A DNA stretch of 64,000 nucleotides. Origin: Euptelea pleiosperma (lineage: Eukaryota; Streptophyta; Magnoliopsida; Ranunculales; Eupteleaceae). The DNA lies in NCBI GenBank assembly GCA_035048495.1, contig CM068545.1, forward strand, positions 45,998,450-46,062,449. Reading direction: 5' to 3'. This document shows positions 51,901 through 64,000 of this stretch, piece by piece. The notes beneath the pieces were generated by a model. The model was not told the DNA's origin and did no database searches. It saw nothing but the letters and a program-made list of their open reading frames with translations. The position numbers and the translations under genes are program-made. Every line of letters starts with the position of its first letter. The stretch's first letter is position 1.

Positions 51901-54900
51901 CTAGTTATAGGCTTCGGAATGTAACACACAAACTCAGTCCAATTAGCGACATTGACGCACGGATGGAGCAAAATTGTTTCGACTGTCCCGAATCTTTTTC
52001 AAACACTGCAAATGTGTTGAAACATTAGTAATAGAAGAGTTTGAGTCAAATTACGAGGTCCGGTTGCACAAAAGTCACTAGTTATAGGCTTCGGAATGTA
52101 ACAAACAAACTGAGTCCAATTAGAGACATTGACGCACGGATGGAGCAAACTTGTTTCGATTGTCCCGAATCTTGTTCCAAGACTTTAAATGTGTTGAAAC
52201 AATTGCAATGGAACAGATTGAGTCAAATTACGAGATCCGGTTGCGAAAAAGTCACTTGTTATAAGCTTAGGAGTGTAACGCACAAACTGAGTCCAATTAT
52301 AGTCATTGACGCACGAACGGAGCAAACTTGTTCCAACTGTCAATTACTGTCAGTTTGCGAAAAAGTAAGTAATTATAGGCTTAGGAATGTAACAAACAAA
52401 TTGAGTCCAATTAAAGACGTTGACGAACGGATGGAGCAAACTTCTTCCGACTGTCTTAAGTCTTGTTCCAACACTTCAAATGTGTTGAAATAATAGTAAT
52501 GGAAGAGTTTGAGTCAAATTACGGGGTCCAGTTGCGAAAAAGTCACTAGTTATAGGCTTCGGAATTGAACACACAAACTGAGTCCAATTAGCGACATTGA
52601 CGCACGGATGGAGAAAAATTGTTTCGACTGTCCCGAATCTTTTTCAAACACTGCAAATGTGTTGAAACATTAGTAATAGAAGAGTTTGAGTTAAATTACG
52701 AGGTCCGGTTGCACAAAAGTCACTAGTTATAGGCTTCGGAATGTAACAAACAAACTCAGTCCAATTAGAGACATTGACGCACGGATGGAGCAAACTTATT
52801 TCGACTGTCCCGAATCTTGTTCCGAGACTTTAAATGTGTTGAAACAATTGCAATGGAACAGATTGAGTCAAATTACGAGATCCGATTGCGAAAAAGTCAT
52901 TGTTATAAGCTTAGGAGTGTAACGCACAAACTGAGTCCAATTATAGTCATTGACGCACGAACGGAGCAAACTTGTTCCGACTGTCCCGAATCTTGTTCCA
53001 AGTCTTCAAATGTGTTAAAACAATTGTAATAGAAGATATTGAGTCAAATTACGAGGTCCGGTTGTGAAAAAGTCACTAGTTATAAGCTAAGGAATGTAAC
53101 GCACAAACTGAGTCCAATTAGAGTCATTGACGCACGAATGGGGCAAACTTGTTCCGACAGTCCCGAATCTTGTTCAACACTTCAAATGTGTTAAAACAAT
53201 TGTAATACAAGATATTGAGCCAAAATACGAAGTCCGGATACGAAAAAGTCAGTAATTATAGGCTTAGGAATGTAACACCCAAACTCAGTCCAATTAGAGA
53301 CATTGACGAACGAATGGAGCAAACTTGTTCCGACTGTCCCGAATCTTTTTTCAACAGTTCAAATGTGTTAAAACAATTGTAATGGAAGATATTGAGTCAA
53401 ATTACGAGGTCCGGTTGTGCAAAAGTCACTAGTTATAAGCTTGGGAATGAAACGCACAAACTGAGTCCAATTGGAGTCATTTACGCACGAATGGGGTAAA
53501 CTTGTTCCGACAGTCCCGAATCTTGTTCCAACACATCAAATGCGTTAAAACAATTGTAATAGAAGATATTGAGTCAAATTACGGATTCCGATTGCGAAAA
53601 AGTAAGTAATTATAGGCTTAGGAATGTAACACACAAATTGAGTCCAATTAGAGACATTGACGAACGGATGGAGCAAACTTCTTTCGACTGTCCCAAATCT
53701 TGTTCATACACTTCAAATGTGTTGAACCAATAGTACTTGAAGAGTTTGAGCCAAATTACAGGGTCCGGTTGCGAAAAAGTCACTAGTTATAGGCTTCGGA
53801 ATATAACACACAAACTGAGTCCAAATAGAGACATTGACGCACGGATGGAGCAAAATTGTTGCGACTGTCCCGAATCTTTTTCAAACACTTCAAATGTGTT
53901 GAAACAATAGTAATGGAAGAGTTTGAGTCAAATTACGAGGTCCGGTTGCACAAAAGTCACTAGTTATAGGCTTCGGAATGTAACAACCAAACTGAGTCCA
54001 ATTAGAGTCATTGAAGCACGGATGGAACAAACTTGTTTCAACTATCCCGATTCTTGTTCCAACACTTCAAATGTGTTAAAACAATTATAATAGAAGATAT
54101 TGAGTCAAATTACGAAGTCCGGTTGTGAAAAAGTCAATAACAAACTTGTTCCGATTGTCCCGAATCTTGTTCCAACACTTCAAATGTGTTGAAACAATTA
54201 CAATGGAAGGATTGAGTCAAATTACGAGGTCCGGTTGTGCAAAACTCACTAGTTATAAGCTTTGGAATGTGACGCACAAACTGTGTCCAATTAGAGTCAT
54301 TGATGCACGAATGGGACAAACTTGTTCCTATAGTCCCGAATCTTGTTCTAACACTTCAAATGTGTTAAAACAATTCTAATAGAAGGTATTGAGTGAAATT
54401 ACGAAGTCTGGTTGCGAAAAAGTCAGTAATTATAGGCTTAGGAATGTAACACCCAATCTGAGTCCAATTAGAGACATTGACGAACGAATGGAGCAAACTT
54501 GTTCCGACTGTCCCGAATCTTTTTTCAACAGTTCAAATGTGTTGAAACAATTGTAATGGAAGATACTAAGTCAAATTACGAGATCCGGTTGTGCAAATGA
54601 AACTAGTTATAAGCTTGGGAATGTAACGCACAAACTGAGTCCAATTAGGGTCATTGACGCACGAATGCGGTAAACCTGTTCCGACAGTCCCGAATCTTGT
54701 TCCAACACTTCAAATGTGTTGAAACAATTGTAATAGAAGATATTGAGTCAAATTACGAAGTCCGATTGCGAAAAAAGTAAGTAATTATAGGCTTAGGAAT
54801 GTAACAAACAAATTGAGTCCAATTAAAGACGTTGACAAACGGATGGAGCAAACTTCTTCCGACTGTCCTAAATCTTGTTCCAACACTTCAAATGTGTTGA

Positions 54901-57370
54901 AATAATAGTAATGGAAGAGTTTGAGTCAAATTACGGGGTCCGGTTGCGAAAAAGTCACTAGTTATAGGCTTCGGAATTGAACACACAAACTGAGTCCAAT
55001 TAGCGACATTGACGCACGGATGGAGCAAAATTGTTTCGACTGTCCCGAATCTTTTTCAAACACTGCAAATGTGTTGAAACATTAGTAATAGAAGAGTTTG
55101 AGTCAAATTACGAGGTCCGGTTGCACAAAAGTCACTAGTTATAGGCTTCGGAATGTAACAAACAAACTGAGTCCAATTAGAGACATTGACGCACGGATGG
55201 AGCAAACTTGTTTCGACTGTCCCGAATCTTGTTCCGAGACTTTAAATGTGTTGAAACAATTGCAATGGAACAGATTGAGTCAAATTACGAGATCCGGTTG
55301 CGAAAAAGTCACTTGTTATAAGCTTAGGAGTGTAACGCACAAACTGAGTCCAATTATAGTCATTGACGCACGAACGGAGCAAACTTGTTCCGACTGTCCC
55401 GAATCTTGTTCCAAGTCTTCAAATGTGTTAAACAATTGTAATAGAAGATATTGAGTCAAATTACGAGGTCCGGTTGTGAAAAAGTCACTAGTTATAAGCT
55501 AAGGAATGTAACGCACAAACTGAGTCCAATTAGAGTCATTGACGCACGAATGGGGCAAACTTGTTCCGACAGTCCCGAATCTTGTTCAACACTTCAAATG
55601 TGTTAAAACAATTGTAATACAAGATATTGAGCCAAAATACGAAGTCCGGATACGAAAAAGTCAGTAATTATAGGCTTAGGAATGTAACACCCAAACTCAG
55701 TCCAATTAGAGACATTGACGAACGAATGGAGCAAACTTGTTCCGACTGTCCCGAATCTTTTTTCAACAGTTCAAATGTGTTAAAACAATTGTAATGGAAG
55801 ATATTGAGTCAAATTACGAGGTCCGGTTGTGCAAAAGTCACTAGTTATAAGCTTGGGAATGAAACGCACAAACTGAGTCCAATTGGAGTCATTTACGCAC
55901 GAATGGGGTAAACTTGTTCCGACAGTCCCGAATCTTGTTCCAACACATCAAATGCGTTAAAACAATTGTAATAGAAGATATTGAGTCAAATTACGGATTC
56001 CGATTGCGAAAAAGTAAGTAATTATAGGCTTAGGAATGTAACACACAAATTGAGTCCAATTAGAGACATTGACGAACGGATGGAGCAAACTTCTTTCGAC
56101 TGTCCCAAATCTTGTTCGTACACTTCAAATGTGTTGAACCAATAGTAATTGAAGAGTTTGAGTCAAATTACAGGGTCCGGTTGCGAAAAAGTCACTAGTT
56201 ATAGGCCTCGGAATGTAACACACAAACTGAGTCCAAATAGAGACATTGACGCACGGATGGAGCAAAATTGTTGCGACTGTCCCGAATCTTTTTCAAACAC
56301 TTCAAATGTGTTGAAACAATAGTAATGGAAGAGTTTGAGTCAAATTACGATGTCCGGTTGCACAAAAGTCACTAGTTATAGGCTTCGGAATGTAACAACC
56401 AAACTGAGTCCAATTAGAGTCATTGAAGCACGGATGGAACAAACTTGTTTCAACTATCCCGATTCTTGTTCCAACACTTCAAATGTGTTAAAACAATTAT
56501 AATAGAAGATATTGAGTCAAATTACGAAGTCCGGTTGTGAAAAAGTCAATAACAAACTTGTTCCGATTGTCCCGAATCTTGTTCCAACACTTCAAATGTG
56601 TTGAAACAATTACAATGGAAGGATTGAGTCAAATTACGAGGTCCGGTTGTGCAAAACTCACTAGTTATAAGCTTTGGAATGTGACGCACAAACTGAGTCC
56701 AATTAGAGTCATTGATGCACGAATGGGACAAACTTGTTCCTATAGTCCCGAATCTTTTTCTAACACTTCAAATGTGTTAAAACAATTCTAATAGAAGATA
56801 TTGAGTGAAATTACGAAGTCTGGTTGCGAAAAAGTCAGTAATTATAGGCTTAGGAATGTAACACCCAATCTGAGTCCAATTAGAGACATTGACGAACGAA
56901 TGGAGCAAACTTGTTCCGACTGTCCCGAATCTTTTTTCAACAGTTCAAATGTGTTGAAACAATTGTAATGGAAGATACTAAGTCAAATTACGAGATCCGG
57001 TTGTGCAAATGAAACTAGTTATAAGCTTGGGAATGTAACGCACAAACTGAGTCCAATTAGGGTCATTGACGCACGAATGCGGTAAACCTGTTCCGACAGT
57101 CCCGAATCTTGTTCCAACACTTCAAATGTGTTGAAACAATTGTAATACAAGATATTGAGTCAAATTACGAAGTCCGATTGCGAAAAAGTAAGTAATTATA
57201 GGCTTAGGAATGTAACAAACAAATTGAGTCCAATTAAAGACGTTGACAAACGGATGGAGCAAACTTCTTCCGACTGTCCTAAATCTTGTTCCAACACTTT
57301 CAAATGTGTTGAAATAATAGTAATGGAAGAGTTTGAGTCAAATTACGGGGTCCGGTTGCGAAAAAGTCAC
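51901..57370. repeat. 5,470-bp super-HOR, copy 2
   Basis: A 3,057-bp unit (52041-55097) plus a 2,412-bp unit (55098-57509), matching the previous pair at an offset of 5,470. It carries the same rearranged monomer (52334 onward), GGAATATAACAC (53805) and ATAGGCCTCGG (56211). New differences include a lost A in TGTTAAACAATTG near 55427 and GAGCCAAATTAC near 53748. Confidence 0.87.
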
Positions 57371-57509
57371 TAGTTATAGGCTTCGGAATTGAACACACAA
57401 ACTGAGTCCAATTAGCGACATTGACGCACGGATGGAGCAAAATTGTTTCGACTGTCCCGAATCTTTTTCAAACACTGCAAATGTGTTGAAACATTAGTAA
57501 TAGAAGAGT

Positions 57510-60500
57510 TTGAGTCAAATTACGAGGTCCGGTTGCACAAAAGTCACTAGTTATAGGCTTCGGAATGTAACAAACAAACTGAGTCCAATTAGAGACATTG
57601 ACGCACGGATGGAGCAAACTTGTTTCGACTGTCCCGAATCTTGTTCCGAGACTTTAAATGTGTTGAAACAATTGCAATGGAACAGATTGAGTCAAATTAC
57701 GAGATCCGGTTGCGAAAAAGTCACTTGTTATAAGCTTAGGAGTGTAACGCACAAACTGAGTCCAATTATAGTCATTGACGCACGAACGGAGCAAACTTGT
57801 TCCGACTGTCCCGAATCTTGTTCCAAGTCTTCAAATGTGTTAAAACAATTGTAATAGAAGATATTGAGTCAAATTACGAGGTCCGGTTGTGAAAAAGTCA
57901 CTAGTTATAAGCTAAGGAATGTAACGCACAAACTGAGTCCAATTAGAGTCATTGACGCACGAATGGGGCAAACTTGTTCCGACAGTCCCGAATCTTGTTC
58001 AACACTTCAAATGTGTTAAAACAATTGTAATACAAGATATTGAGCCAAAATACGAAGTCCGGATACGAAAAAGTCAGTAATTATAGGCTTAGGAATGTAA
58101 CACCCAAACTGAGTCCAATTAGAGACATTGACGAACGAATGGAGCAAACTTGTTCCGACTGTCCCGAATCTTTTTTCAACAGTTCAAATGTGTTGAAACA
58201 ATTGTAATGGAAGATACTAAGTCAAATTACGAGATTCGGTTGTGCAAATGAAACTAGTTATAAGCTTGGGAATGTAACGCACAAACTGAGTCCAATTAGG
58301 GTCATTGACGCACGAATGCGGTAAACCTGTTCCGACAGTCCCGAATCTTGTTCCAACACTTCAAATGTGTTGAAACAATTGTAATAGAAGATATTGAGTC
58401 AAATTACGAAGTCCGATTGCGAAAAAGTAAGTAATTATAGGCTTAGGAATGTAACAAACAAATTGAGTCCAATTAAAGACATTGACGAACGGATGGAGCA
58501 AACTTCTTCCGACTGTCCTAAATCTTGTTCCAACACTTCAAATGTGTTGAAATAATAGTGATGGAAGAGTTTGAGTCAAATTACGGGGTCCGGTTGCGAA
58601 AAAGTCACTAGTTATAGGCTTCGGAATGCAACACACAAACTGAGTCCAATTAACGACATTGACGCACGGACGGAGCAAAATTGTTTCGACTGTTTCGAAT
58701 CTTTTTCAAACACTGCAAATGTGTTGAAACATTAGTAATAGAAGAGTTTGAGTCAAATTACGAGGTCCGGTTGCACAAAAGTCACTAGTTATAGGCTTCG
58801 GAATGTAACAAACAAACTGTGTCCATTAGAGACATTGACGCACGGATGGAGCAAACTTGTTTCGACTGTCCCGAATCTTGTTCCAAGACTTTAAATGTGT
58901 TGAAACAATTGCAATGGAACAGATTGAGTCAAATTACGAGATCCGGTTGCGAAAAAGTCACTTGTTATAAGCTTAGTAGTGTAACGCACAAACTGAGTCC
59001 AATTATAGTCATTGACGCACGAACGGAGCAAACTTGTTCCGACTGTCCCGAATCTTGTTCCAAGTCTTCAAATGTGTTAAAACAATTGTAATAGAAGATA
59101 TTGAGTCAAATTACGAGGTCCGGTTGTGAAAAAGTCACTAGTTATAAGCTAAGGAATGTAACGCACAAACTGAGTCCAATTAGAGTCATTGACGCACGAA
59201 TGGGGCAAACTTGTTCCGACAGTCCCGAATCTTGTTCAACACTTCAAATGTGTTAAAACAATTGTAATACAAGATATTGAGCCAAAATACGAAGTCCGGA
59301 TACGAAAAAGTCAGTAATTATAGGCTTAGGAATGTAACACCCAAACTCAGTCCAATTAGAGACATTGACGAACGAATGGAGCAAACTTGTTCCGACTGTC
59401 CCGAATCTTTTTTCAACAGTTCAAATGTGTTAAAACAATTGTAATGAAGATATTGAGTCAAATTACGAGGTCCGGTTGTGCAAAAGTCACTAGTTATAAG
59501 CTTGGGAATGTAACGCACAAACTGAGTCCAATTGGAGTCATTTACGCACGAATGGGGTAAACTTGTTCCGACAGTCCCGAATCTTGTTCCAACACATCAA
59601 ATACGTTAAAACAATTGTAATAGAAGATATTGAGTCAAATTACGGATTCCGATTGCGAAAAAGTAAGTAATTATAGGCTTAGGAATGTAACACACAAATT
59701 GAGTCCAATTAGAGACATTGACGAACGGATGGAGCAAACTTCTTTCGACTGTCCCAAATCTTGTTCATACACTTCAAATGTGTTGAAACAATAGTAATGG
59801 AAGAGTTTGAGTCAAATTACAGGGTCCGGTTGCGAAAAAGTCACTAGGTATAGGCTTCGGAATGTAACACACAAACTGAGTCCAAATAGAGACATTGACG
59901 CACGGATGGAGCAAAATTGTTGCGACTGTCCCGAATCTTTTTCAAACACTTCAAATGTGTTGAAACAATAGTAATGGAAGAGTTTGAGTCAAATTACGAT
60001 GTCCGGTTGCACAACAAAAGAGTCACTAGTTATAGGCTTCGGAATGTAACAACCAAACTGAGTCCAATTAGAGTCATTGACGCACGGATGGAACAAACTT
60101 GTTTCAACTATCCCGATTCTTGTTCCAACACTTCAAATGTGTTAAAACAATTATAATAGAAGATATTGAGTCAAATTACGAAGTCCGGTTGTGAAAAAGT
60201 CAATAACAAACTTGTTCCGATTGTCCCGAATCTTGTTCCAACACTTCAAATGTGTTGAAACAATTACAATGGAAGAGATTGAGTCAAATTACGAGGTCCG
60301 GTTGTGAAAAAGTCACTAGTTATAAGCTAAGGAATGTAACGCACAAACTGAGTCCAATTAGAGTCATTGACGCACGAATGGGGCAAACTTGTTCCGACAG
60401 TCCCGAATCTTGTTCTAACACTTCAAATGTGTTAAAACAATTCTAATAGAAGATATTGAGTGAAATTACGAAGTCTGTTTGCGAAAAAGTCAGTAATTAT

Positions 60501-61424
60501 AGGCTTAGGAATGTAACACCCAATCTGAGTCCAATTAGAGACATTGACGAACGAATGGAGCAAACTTGTTCCGACTGTCCCGAATCTTTTTTCAACAGTT
60601 CAAATGTGTTGAAACAATTGTAATGGAAGATACTAAGTCAAATTACGAGATCCGGTTGTGCAAATGAAACTAGTTATAAGCTTGGGAATGTAACGCACAA
60701 ACTGAGTCCAATTAGGGTCATTGACGCACGAATGCGGTAAACCTGTTCCGACAGTCCCGAATCTTGTTCCAACACTTCAAATGTGTTGAAACAATTGTAA
60801 TAGAAGATATTGAGTCAAATTACGAAGTCCGATTGCGAAAAAGTAAGTAATTATAGGCTTAGGAATGTAACAAACAAATTGAGTCCAATTAAAGACGTTG
60901 ACGAACGGATGGAGCAAACTTCTTCCGACTGTCCTAAATCTTGTTCCAACACTTCAAATGTGTTGAAATAATAGTAATGGAAGAGTTTGAGTCAAATTAC
61001 GGGGGTCCGGTTGCGAAAAAGTCACTAGTTATAGGCTTCGGAATGCAACACACAAACTGAGTCCAATTAGCGACATTGACGCACGGATGGAGCAAAATTG
61101 TTTCGACTGTCCCGAATCTTTTTCAAACACTGCAAATGTGTTGAAACATTAGTAATAGAAGAGTTTGAGTCAAATTACGAGGTCCGGTTGCACAAAAGTC
61201 ACTAGTTATAGGCTTCGGAATGTAACAAACAAACTGAGTCCAATTAGAGACATTGACGCACGGATGGAGCAAACTTGTTTCGATTGGCCCGAGTCTTGTT
61301 CCAAGACTTTAAATGTGTTGAAACAATTGCAATGGAACAGATTGAGTCAAATTACGAGATCCGGTTGCGAAAAAGTCACTTGTTATAAGCTTAGGAGTGT
61401 AACGCACAAACTGAGTCCAATTAG
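57510..61424. repeat. HOR units up to the LINE insertion
   Basis: A 1,238-bp half unit (57510-58747), a 2,417-bp unit (58748-61164) with small indels such as an inserted ACAAAAG near 60014, and 260 bp of a third unit. The last satellite bases before the LINE tail are GAGTCCAATTAG. Confidence 0.9.
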
Positions 61425-61447
61425 TCTTTTTTTTTTCTTTTTTTTTT
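61425..61447 (-). other. LINE poly(A)-like tail
   Basis: T-rich on the plus strand with a single internal C, hence an A-rich tail with one internal G on the minus strand. It marks the 3' end of the LINE, as produced by target-primed reverse transcription. Confidence 0.85.
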
Positions 61448-61505
61448 GAGAGATAAGCTTGGGGTTAGGCGGACCCCTACCTGACTTTAAAGATCAAACA
61501 AACGT
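61448..61505 (-). other. LINE 3' untranslated region
   Basis: 58 bp between the ORF2 stop (TAA at 61506-61508, minus strand) and the A-rich tail. It contains GTAGGGGTCCGCC on the minus strand. No other feature seen. Confidence 0.7.
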
Positions 61506-62145
61506 TTACAATCGATAATACATGTGCCCCGAGGCATCCTCACTAATGATCCTACTAAGCTCTGATGTAAACATAGGAGGGTAAAAAACATTAGACCCAA
61601 TGACCCCATAGGATGAGGCTAGATAATCAGCCGCTCTATTTGTTTCTCTAGGGACATGAACAATATCAATAGCTTCAAAAAAATCCCAAGCATTCTGAAT
61701 AGAATGAATAATCTTCTTAGTATGCCACGGGGTAGTATAGAGTTCTCTGATGATGCCCACGGCATGAGTAGAATCAGTACATATTTGGATCTTCTTTATC
61801 TCCTTAGCCTTAGCTATTTGTAGACCCAGATCAATTGCTTGTAGCTCGTGATATATAACTGAAACAGGCTTAGTATTAGCTTCAAAAGCAAAAATGGCGT
61901 CACCATTCATATCACGAAGAAGGCCCCCATAACCTGCCGATCTGTTTCTCAGCGAGCCATCAGTATTAAGCTTAAAGAACCCGCTAATTGGAGCCTGCCA
62001 GTGACAAGGAGTAGGGATATTCTGTCTAAAATCAACTTCTATCTTCCAAGAATGAAAAAATTCTTGATGACGAGGATTATCCTCTACTGTACCCTTGCTG
62101 AAACTGAAGCGATATCTAGTAGTCTCAACAATCTGCTGAAGAATT
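61506..62145 (-). pseudogene. LINE ORF2 C-terminal RNase H, frameshifted part
   Basis: The open frame spans 241 codons (61506-62231). Meaningful homology starts around residue 31 (LQQIVETTRYRF), where it takes over from the upstream RT frame. An RNase H domain occupies about residues 85-207: FKLNTDGS (D91), YHELQAIDLGL (E129), ICTDSTHA (D153) and RETNRAADYLA (D202) supply the four acidic residues expected of an active site. The domain degrades RNA in RNA-DNA hybrids; in plant L1 elements it sits at the C-terminus of ORF2. No stop interrupts it, but the frame change separates it from the RT, so this copy cannot make an intact ORF2 protein. I see no independent start signal, so a separate gene is unlikely. 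Confidence 0.88.
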
Positions 62146-64000
62146 AATAAGCTCCTTAGGCCGGAAAACATTCTGAAAAATCCTAGCATTACGCTCCATC
62201 CAGATAAAGTAAATAGTTGCTGTGAATGCAACTTTCAACGTCTGCACTCTAAGATCTGTTCCCACTAAATGCAAAAGTATCCACTGAGCTTCCATGTCTG
62301 AGTTTGCCACAGGCCGATAGTATTTAGAAATCCTCAAAATGCTTCCCCAAACAAACTTACTAAAGGCACAATCGAAATAAAGGTGCTTAATAGTTTCATC
62401 TTCCTGGCCACAAAGGATACACTTGTAGTTGCTGATAATATTCCTGATAGCCAATTTATCTTTAGTAAGAAGCCCGCCGTTAACAGCCAGCCACGTCACA
62501 AAACTATGCCGTGGTATAGCCCGAGCACTCCAAACAAGATTATACCAGTCAACCTCATCGGCTCTTCCTCTAATAGCTTCATATGCTGATTTAAGCGTGT
62601 ACTCTCCTGAGGTGGATGGAATCCATACTACCTCATCCTTGTCTTGAAGCTGATCGATGTCAACATCACCTAACTGGTCCCAAACTATTTGCATTTCTAC
62701 TGTGTTAGCTCGTGGTGCCGACCATTGACCATGATGTATGAGACTAGCAACTAGATCACTATCATGCCACCTTGTGTCAAACCGCTGGTTCCTTTGAAAA
62801 ACTTCTGTCAATATACCTAGAGGGTGCCAAGGATCATGCCAAAGATGAGTACGTTCACCATTAGCGATAAGGTGTTGGATCAGTTTGCTAGCCATTCGCC
62901 GACTTGCAAGAATTTTTCTCCAAACCCATGAGCACTCAGTAGGAATAGGCATATTCCAGAACTTTTTCCTCTTGATGAGATTGGTATTAACCCACTTAAC
63001 CCAGATGGTGTCTTTATCAGCCGCTATAGCAAAGGTATGACGAAGAGTAGCCGCTATATTCCATTCCTCGAGACTTTTAAGGCCTAGGCCGCCTTCTGTT
63101 TTCGGTTTGCAGATAGTTTTCCAAGCAATCGGATGATATTTTCTTAACATTTCAGGGCCACCCCATAGGAAACGAGCACAAGTGCTGTTCATCTTTCGGA
63201 GAATGCTCTTAGGAAACAAGAAACAGTTGCTCCAATAAACTTGGATGCTATTGAGAACTGATTTCACAAGCTCAAGTCGCCCGGCATAAGAAAGGCTCTT
63301 ACCTTTCCAAGCCTGGATTCTGGAATCAATACGATCAAGTAAAGGCTGGCAATCTGCTGCTGTAAGCCGTTTAGATATTAAAGGTACACCCAGATATCTA
63401 ATAGGAATCTGCCCTTTCCGAAAGTCTAGTATATCGATAATCTCTCGCTTAGAAGAATCTTCAATTCCTGCACAAAAGATGGTACTCTTTGCACTGTTAG
63501 GCACCAGTCCTGACATATCTGAAAATAACTGGAGAGTAGCATTTAAAGTAGCTGCCGACTGAACATCGCCTCCAAAAAAGACCATAAGGTCGTCTGCAAA
63601 GGTCATATGAGAGATAAGGGGAGAGGAGCATTTAGGATGGATAGTGAATAAACCATCATCAACCGTTTGCTTGAGCAAAATACTAAACACTTCCATTGCC
63701 AGAACAAAAAGATAAGGGGACAAGGGGTCCCCTTGTCGAAGGCCTTTACGCCCAACAAAATAGCCCTCAGGACTACCATTCACAAGAACAGAATACTTAA
63801 CTGATGAGATGCATATTCGTATCCAATCAATAACTCGGGGGTGGAAATTAAGCATGTTGAGAAGATCCAGCAAGAAATCCCACCTAAGATTATCATAAGC
63901 TTTCCTAATATCAATCTTCACCGTACTTCTAGGAGACAAGTTAGGCCTATGATAGTTCCTGAACAACTCATGGCAGATAAGAATATTATCACTAATACGC
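62125..64000 (-). pseudogene. LINE ORF2 reverse transcriptase, 5' end outside window
   Basis: The frame is open to the window edge; residues before the first TTG (RISDNILICHELFRNY, minus strand from 63999) match the conserved start of the L1 RT domain, so the true start lies outside. Counting from 63966: VKIDIRKAYD is motif A (catalytic D19), GLRQGDPLSPYLF (75-87) is motif B, and FADD (123-126) is motif C with the catalytic Asp pair. IRYLGVPL (189-196) and LSYAGRLELVKSVL (225-238) follow, typical of the thumb region. A zinc-binding RT-associated region spans about 452-545, with C516, C519, H528 and C533. The frame stops at 62125 just after FRPKELIN, where homology continues one frame over: a single-base-type frameshift. 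All visible RT catalytic residues are intact, suggesting a fairly young element. Confidence 0.92.

Larger units (their letters stand above)
36456..61424. repeat. 177-bp satellite array, block D, about 25 kb
   Basis: The longest uninterrupted satellite stretch, about 141 monomers. It holds HOR units of 2,413, 3,588, 1,238, 2,060, 3,057, 2,413, 3,057, 2,412, 1,238 and 2,417 bp, then 260 bp of a last unit cut by the LINE. Size variants are more frequent here than in block A. Confidence 0.96.
61425..64000 (-). mobile_element. L1-type LINE, 3' part, minus strand
   Basis: It runs from an A-rich tail (seen as T-rich on the plus strand, 61425-61447) through a short 3' UTR and into ORF2, leaving the window with ORF2 still open. 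ORF1, the endonuclease and the 5' end must lie beyond 64000 if present. The domain order (RT, zinc-knuckle region, RNase H) is that of plant L1 elements. The satellite joins the tail directly, so insertion was into the array. The target duplication cannot be checked because the other end is outside. Confidence 0.92.

Noticed and set aside
1..61424. CRISPR-like array
   Set aside because: There are no short identical repeats separated by unique spacers. The whole 177-bp unit repeats, and the context is a plant nuclear genome.
61506..62231. Stand-alone RNase H gene
   Set aside because: Its N-terminal 30 residues are out-of-frame translation of the RT region, and homology continues directly from the RT frame. 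It is the C-terminal end of a frameshifted LINE ORF2.
62383..62647. Plus-strand frames of 68 and 72 codons opposite the LINE
   Set aside because: They are shadows of the minus-strand ORF2 coding sequence, with no independent support.

Overview
This window looks like a plant nuclear heterochromatic block, probably centromeric or pericentromeric. It holds no cellular genes. About 42.7 kb is one tandem satellite with a 177-bp monomer, and the rest is retrotransposon sequence. Three things point to a plant: an LTR element whose primer-binding site matches initiator-Met tRNA and whose remaining tail resembles a Ty3-Gypsy chromovirus, an L1-type LINE carrying a C-terminal RNase H domain, and a satellite of centromere-like monomer length. 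I cannot name the species. I saw no tRNA, rRNA, CRISPR array or bacterial-type gene. The many 60-150 codon open frames in the satellite and LTRs are by-products of repetition.

Layout: (1) 1-9998 satellite; (2) 9999-13842 a 3,844-bp solo LTR flanked by the 5-bp target duplication AAATG; (3) 13843-18669 satellite; (4) 18670-26108 a non-autonomous LTR element in reverse orientation (full 3' LTR, 828-bp gene-less interior, truncated 5' LTR); (5) 26109-29017 satellite; (6) 29018-36455 a near-identical second copy of that element; (7) 36456-61424 the longest satellite stretch; (8) 61425-64000 the 3' part of a LINE on the minus strand, running off the window.

The satellite has a clear higher-order repeat (HOR). 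The basic unit is 2,413 bp: fourteen monomers, of which twelve are 177 bp, one is 176 bp and one is a 113-bp truncated monomer. It behaves as two 7-monomer halves (1,238 + 1,175 bp). Variant units gain or lose halves or pairs of monomers (2,058, 3,588, 1,238, 2,060 and 3,057 bp). A further level is a 5,470-bp super-unit (3,057 + 2,413) present twice at about 46.4-57.4 kb.

The LTR copies and the array evolved together. All three copies sit at the same nucleotide of the same HOR monomer and share rare variants in the satellite to their left. They therefore look like one insertion that was copied by the array's own unequal exchange, not three insertions. One copy then collapsed to a solo LTR. 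Another lost about 1.1 kb of its outer LTR plus adjoining satellite at a short microhomology. That damaged copy, with its flanking satellite, was tandemly duplicated as a block of about 10.35 kb. The duplicates differ at very few sites, so the event is very recent or is an assembly duplication.
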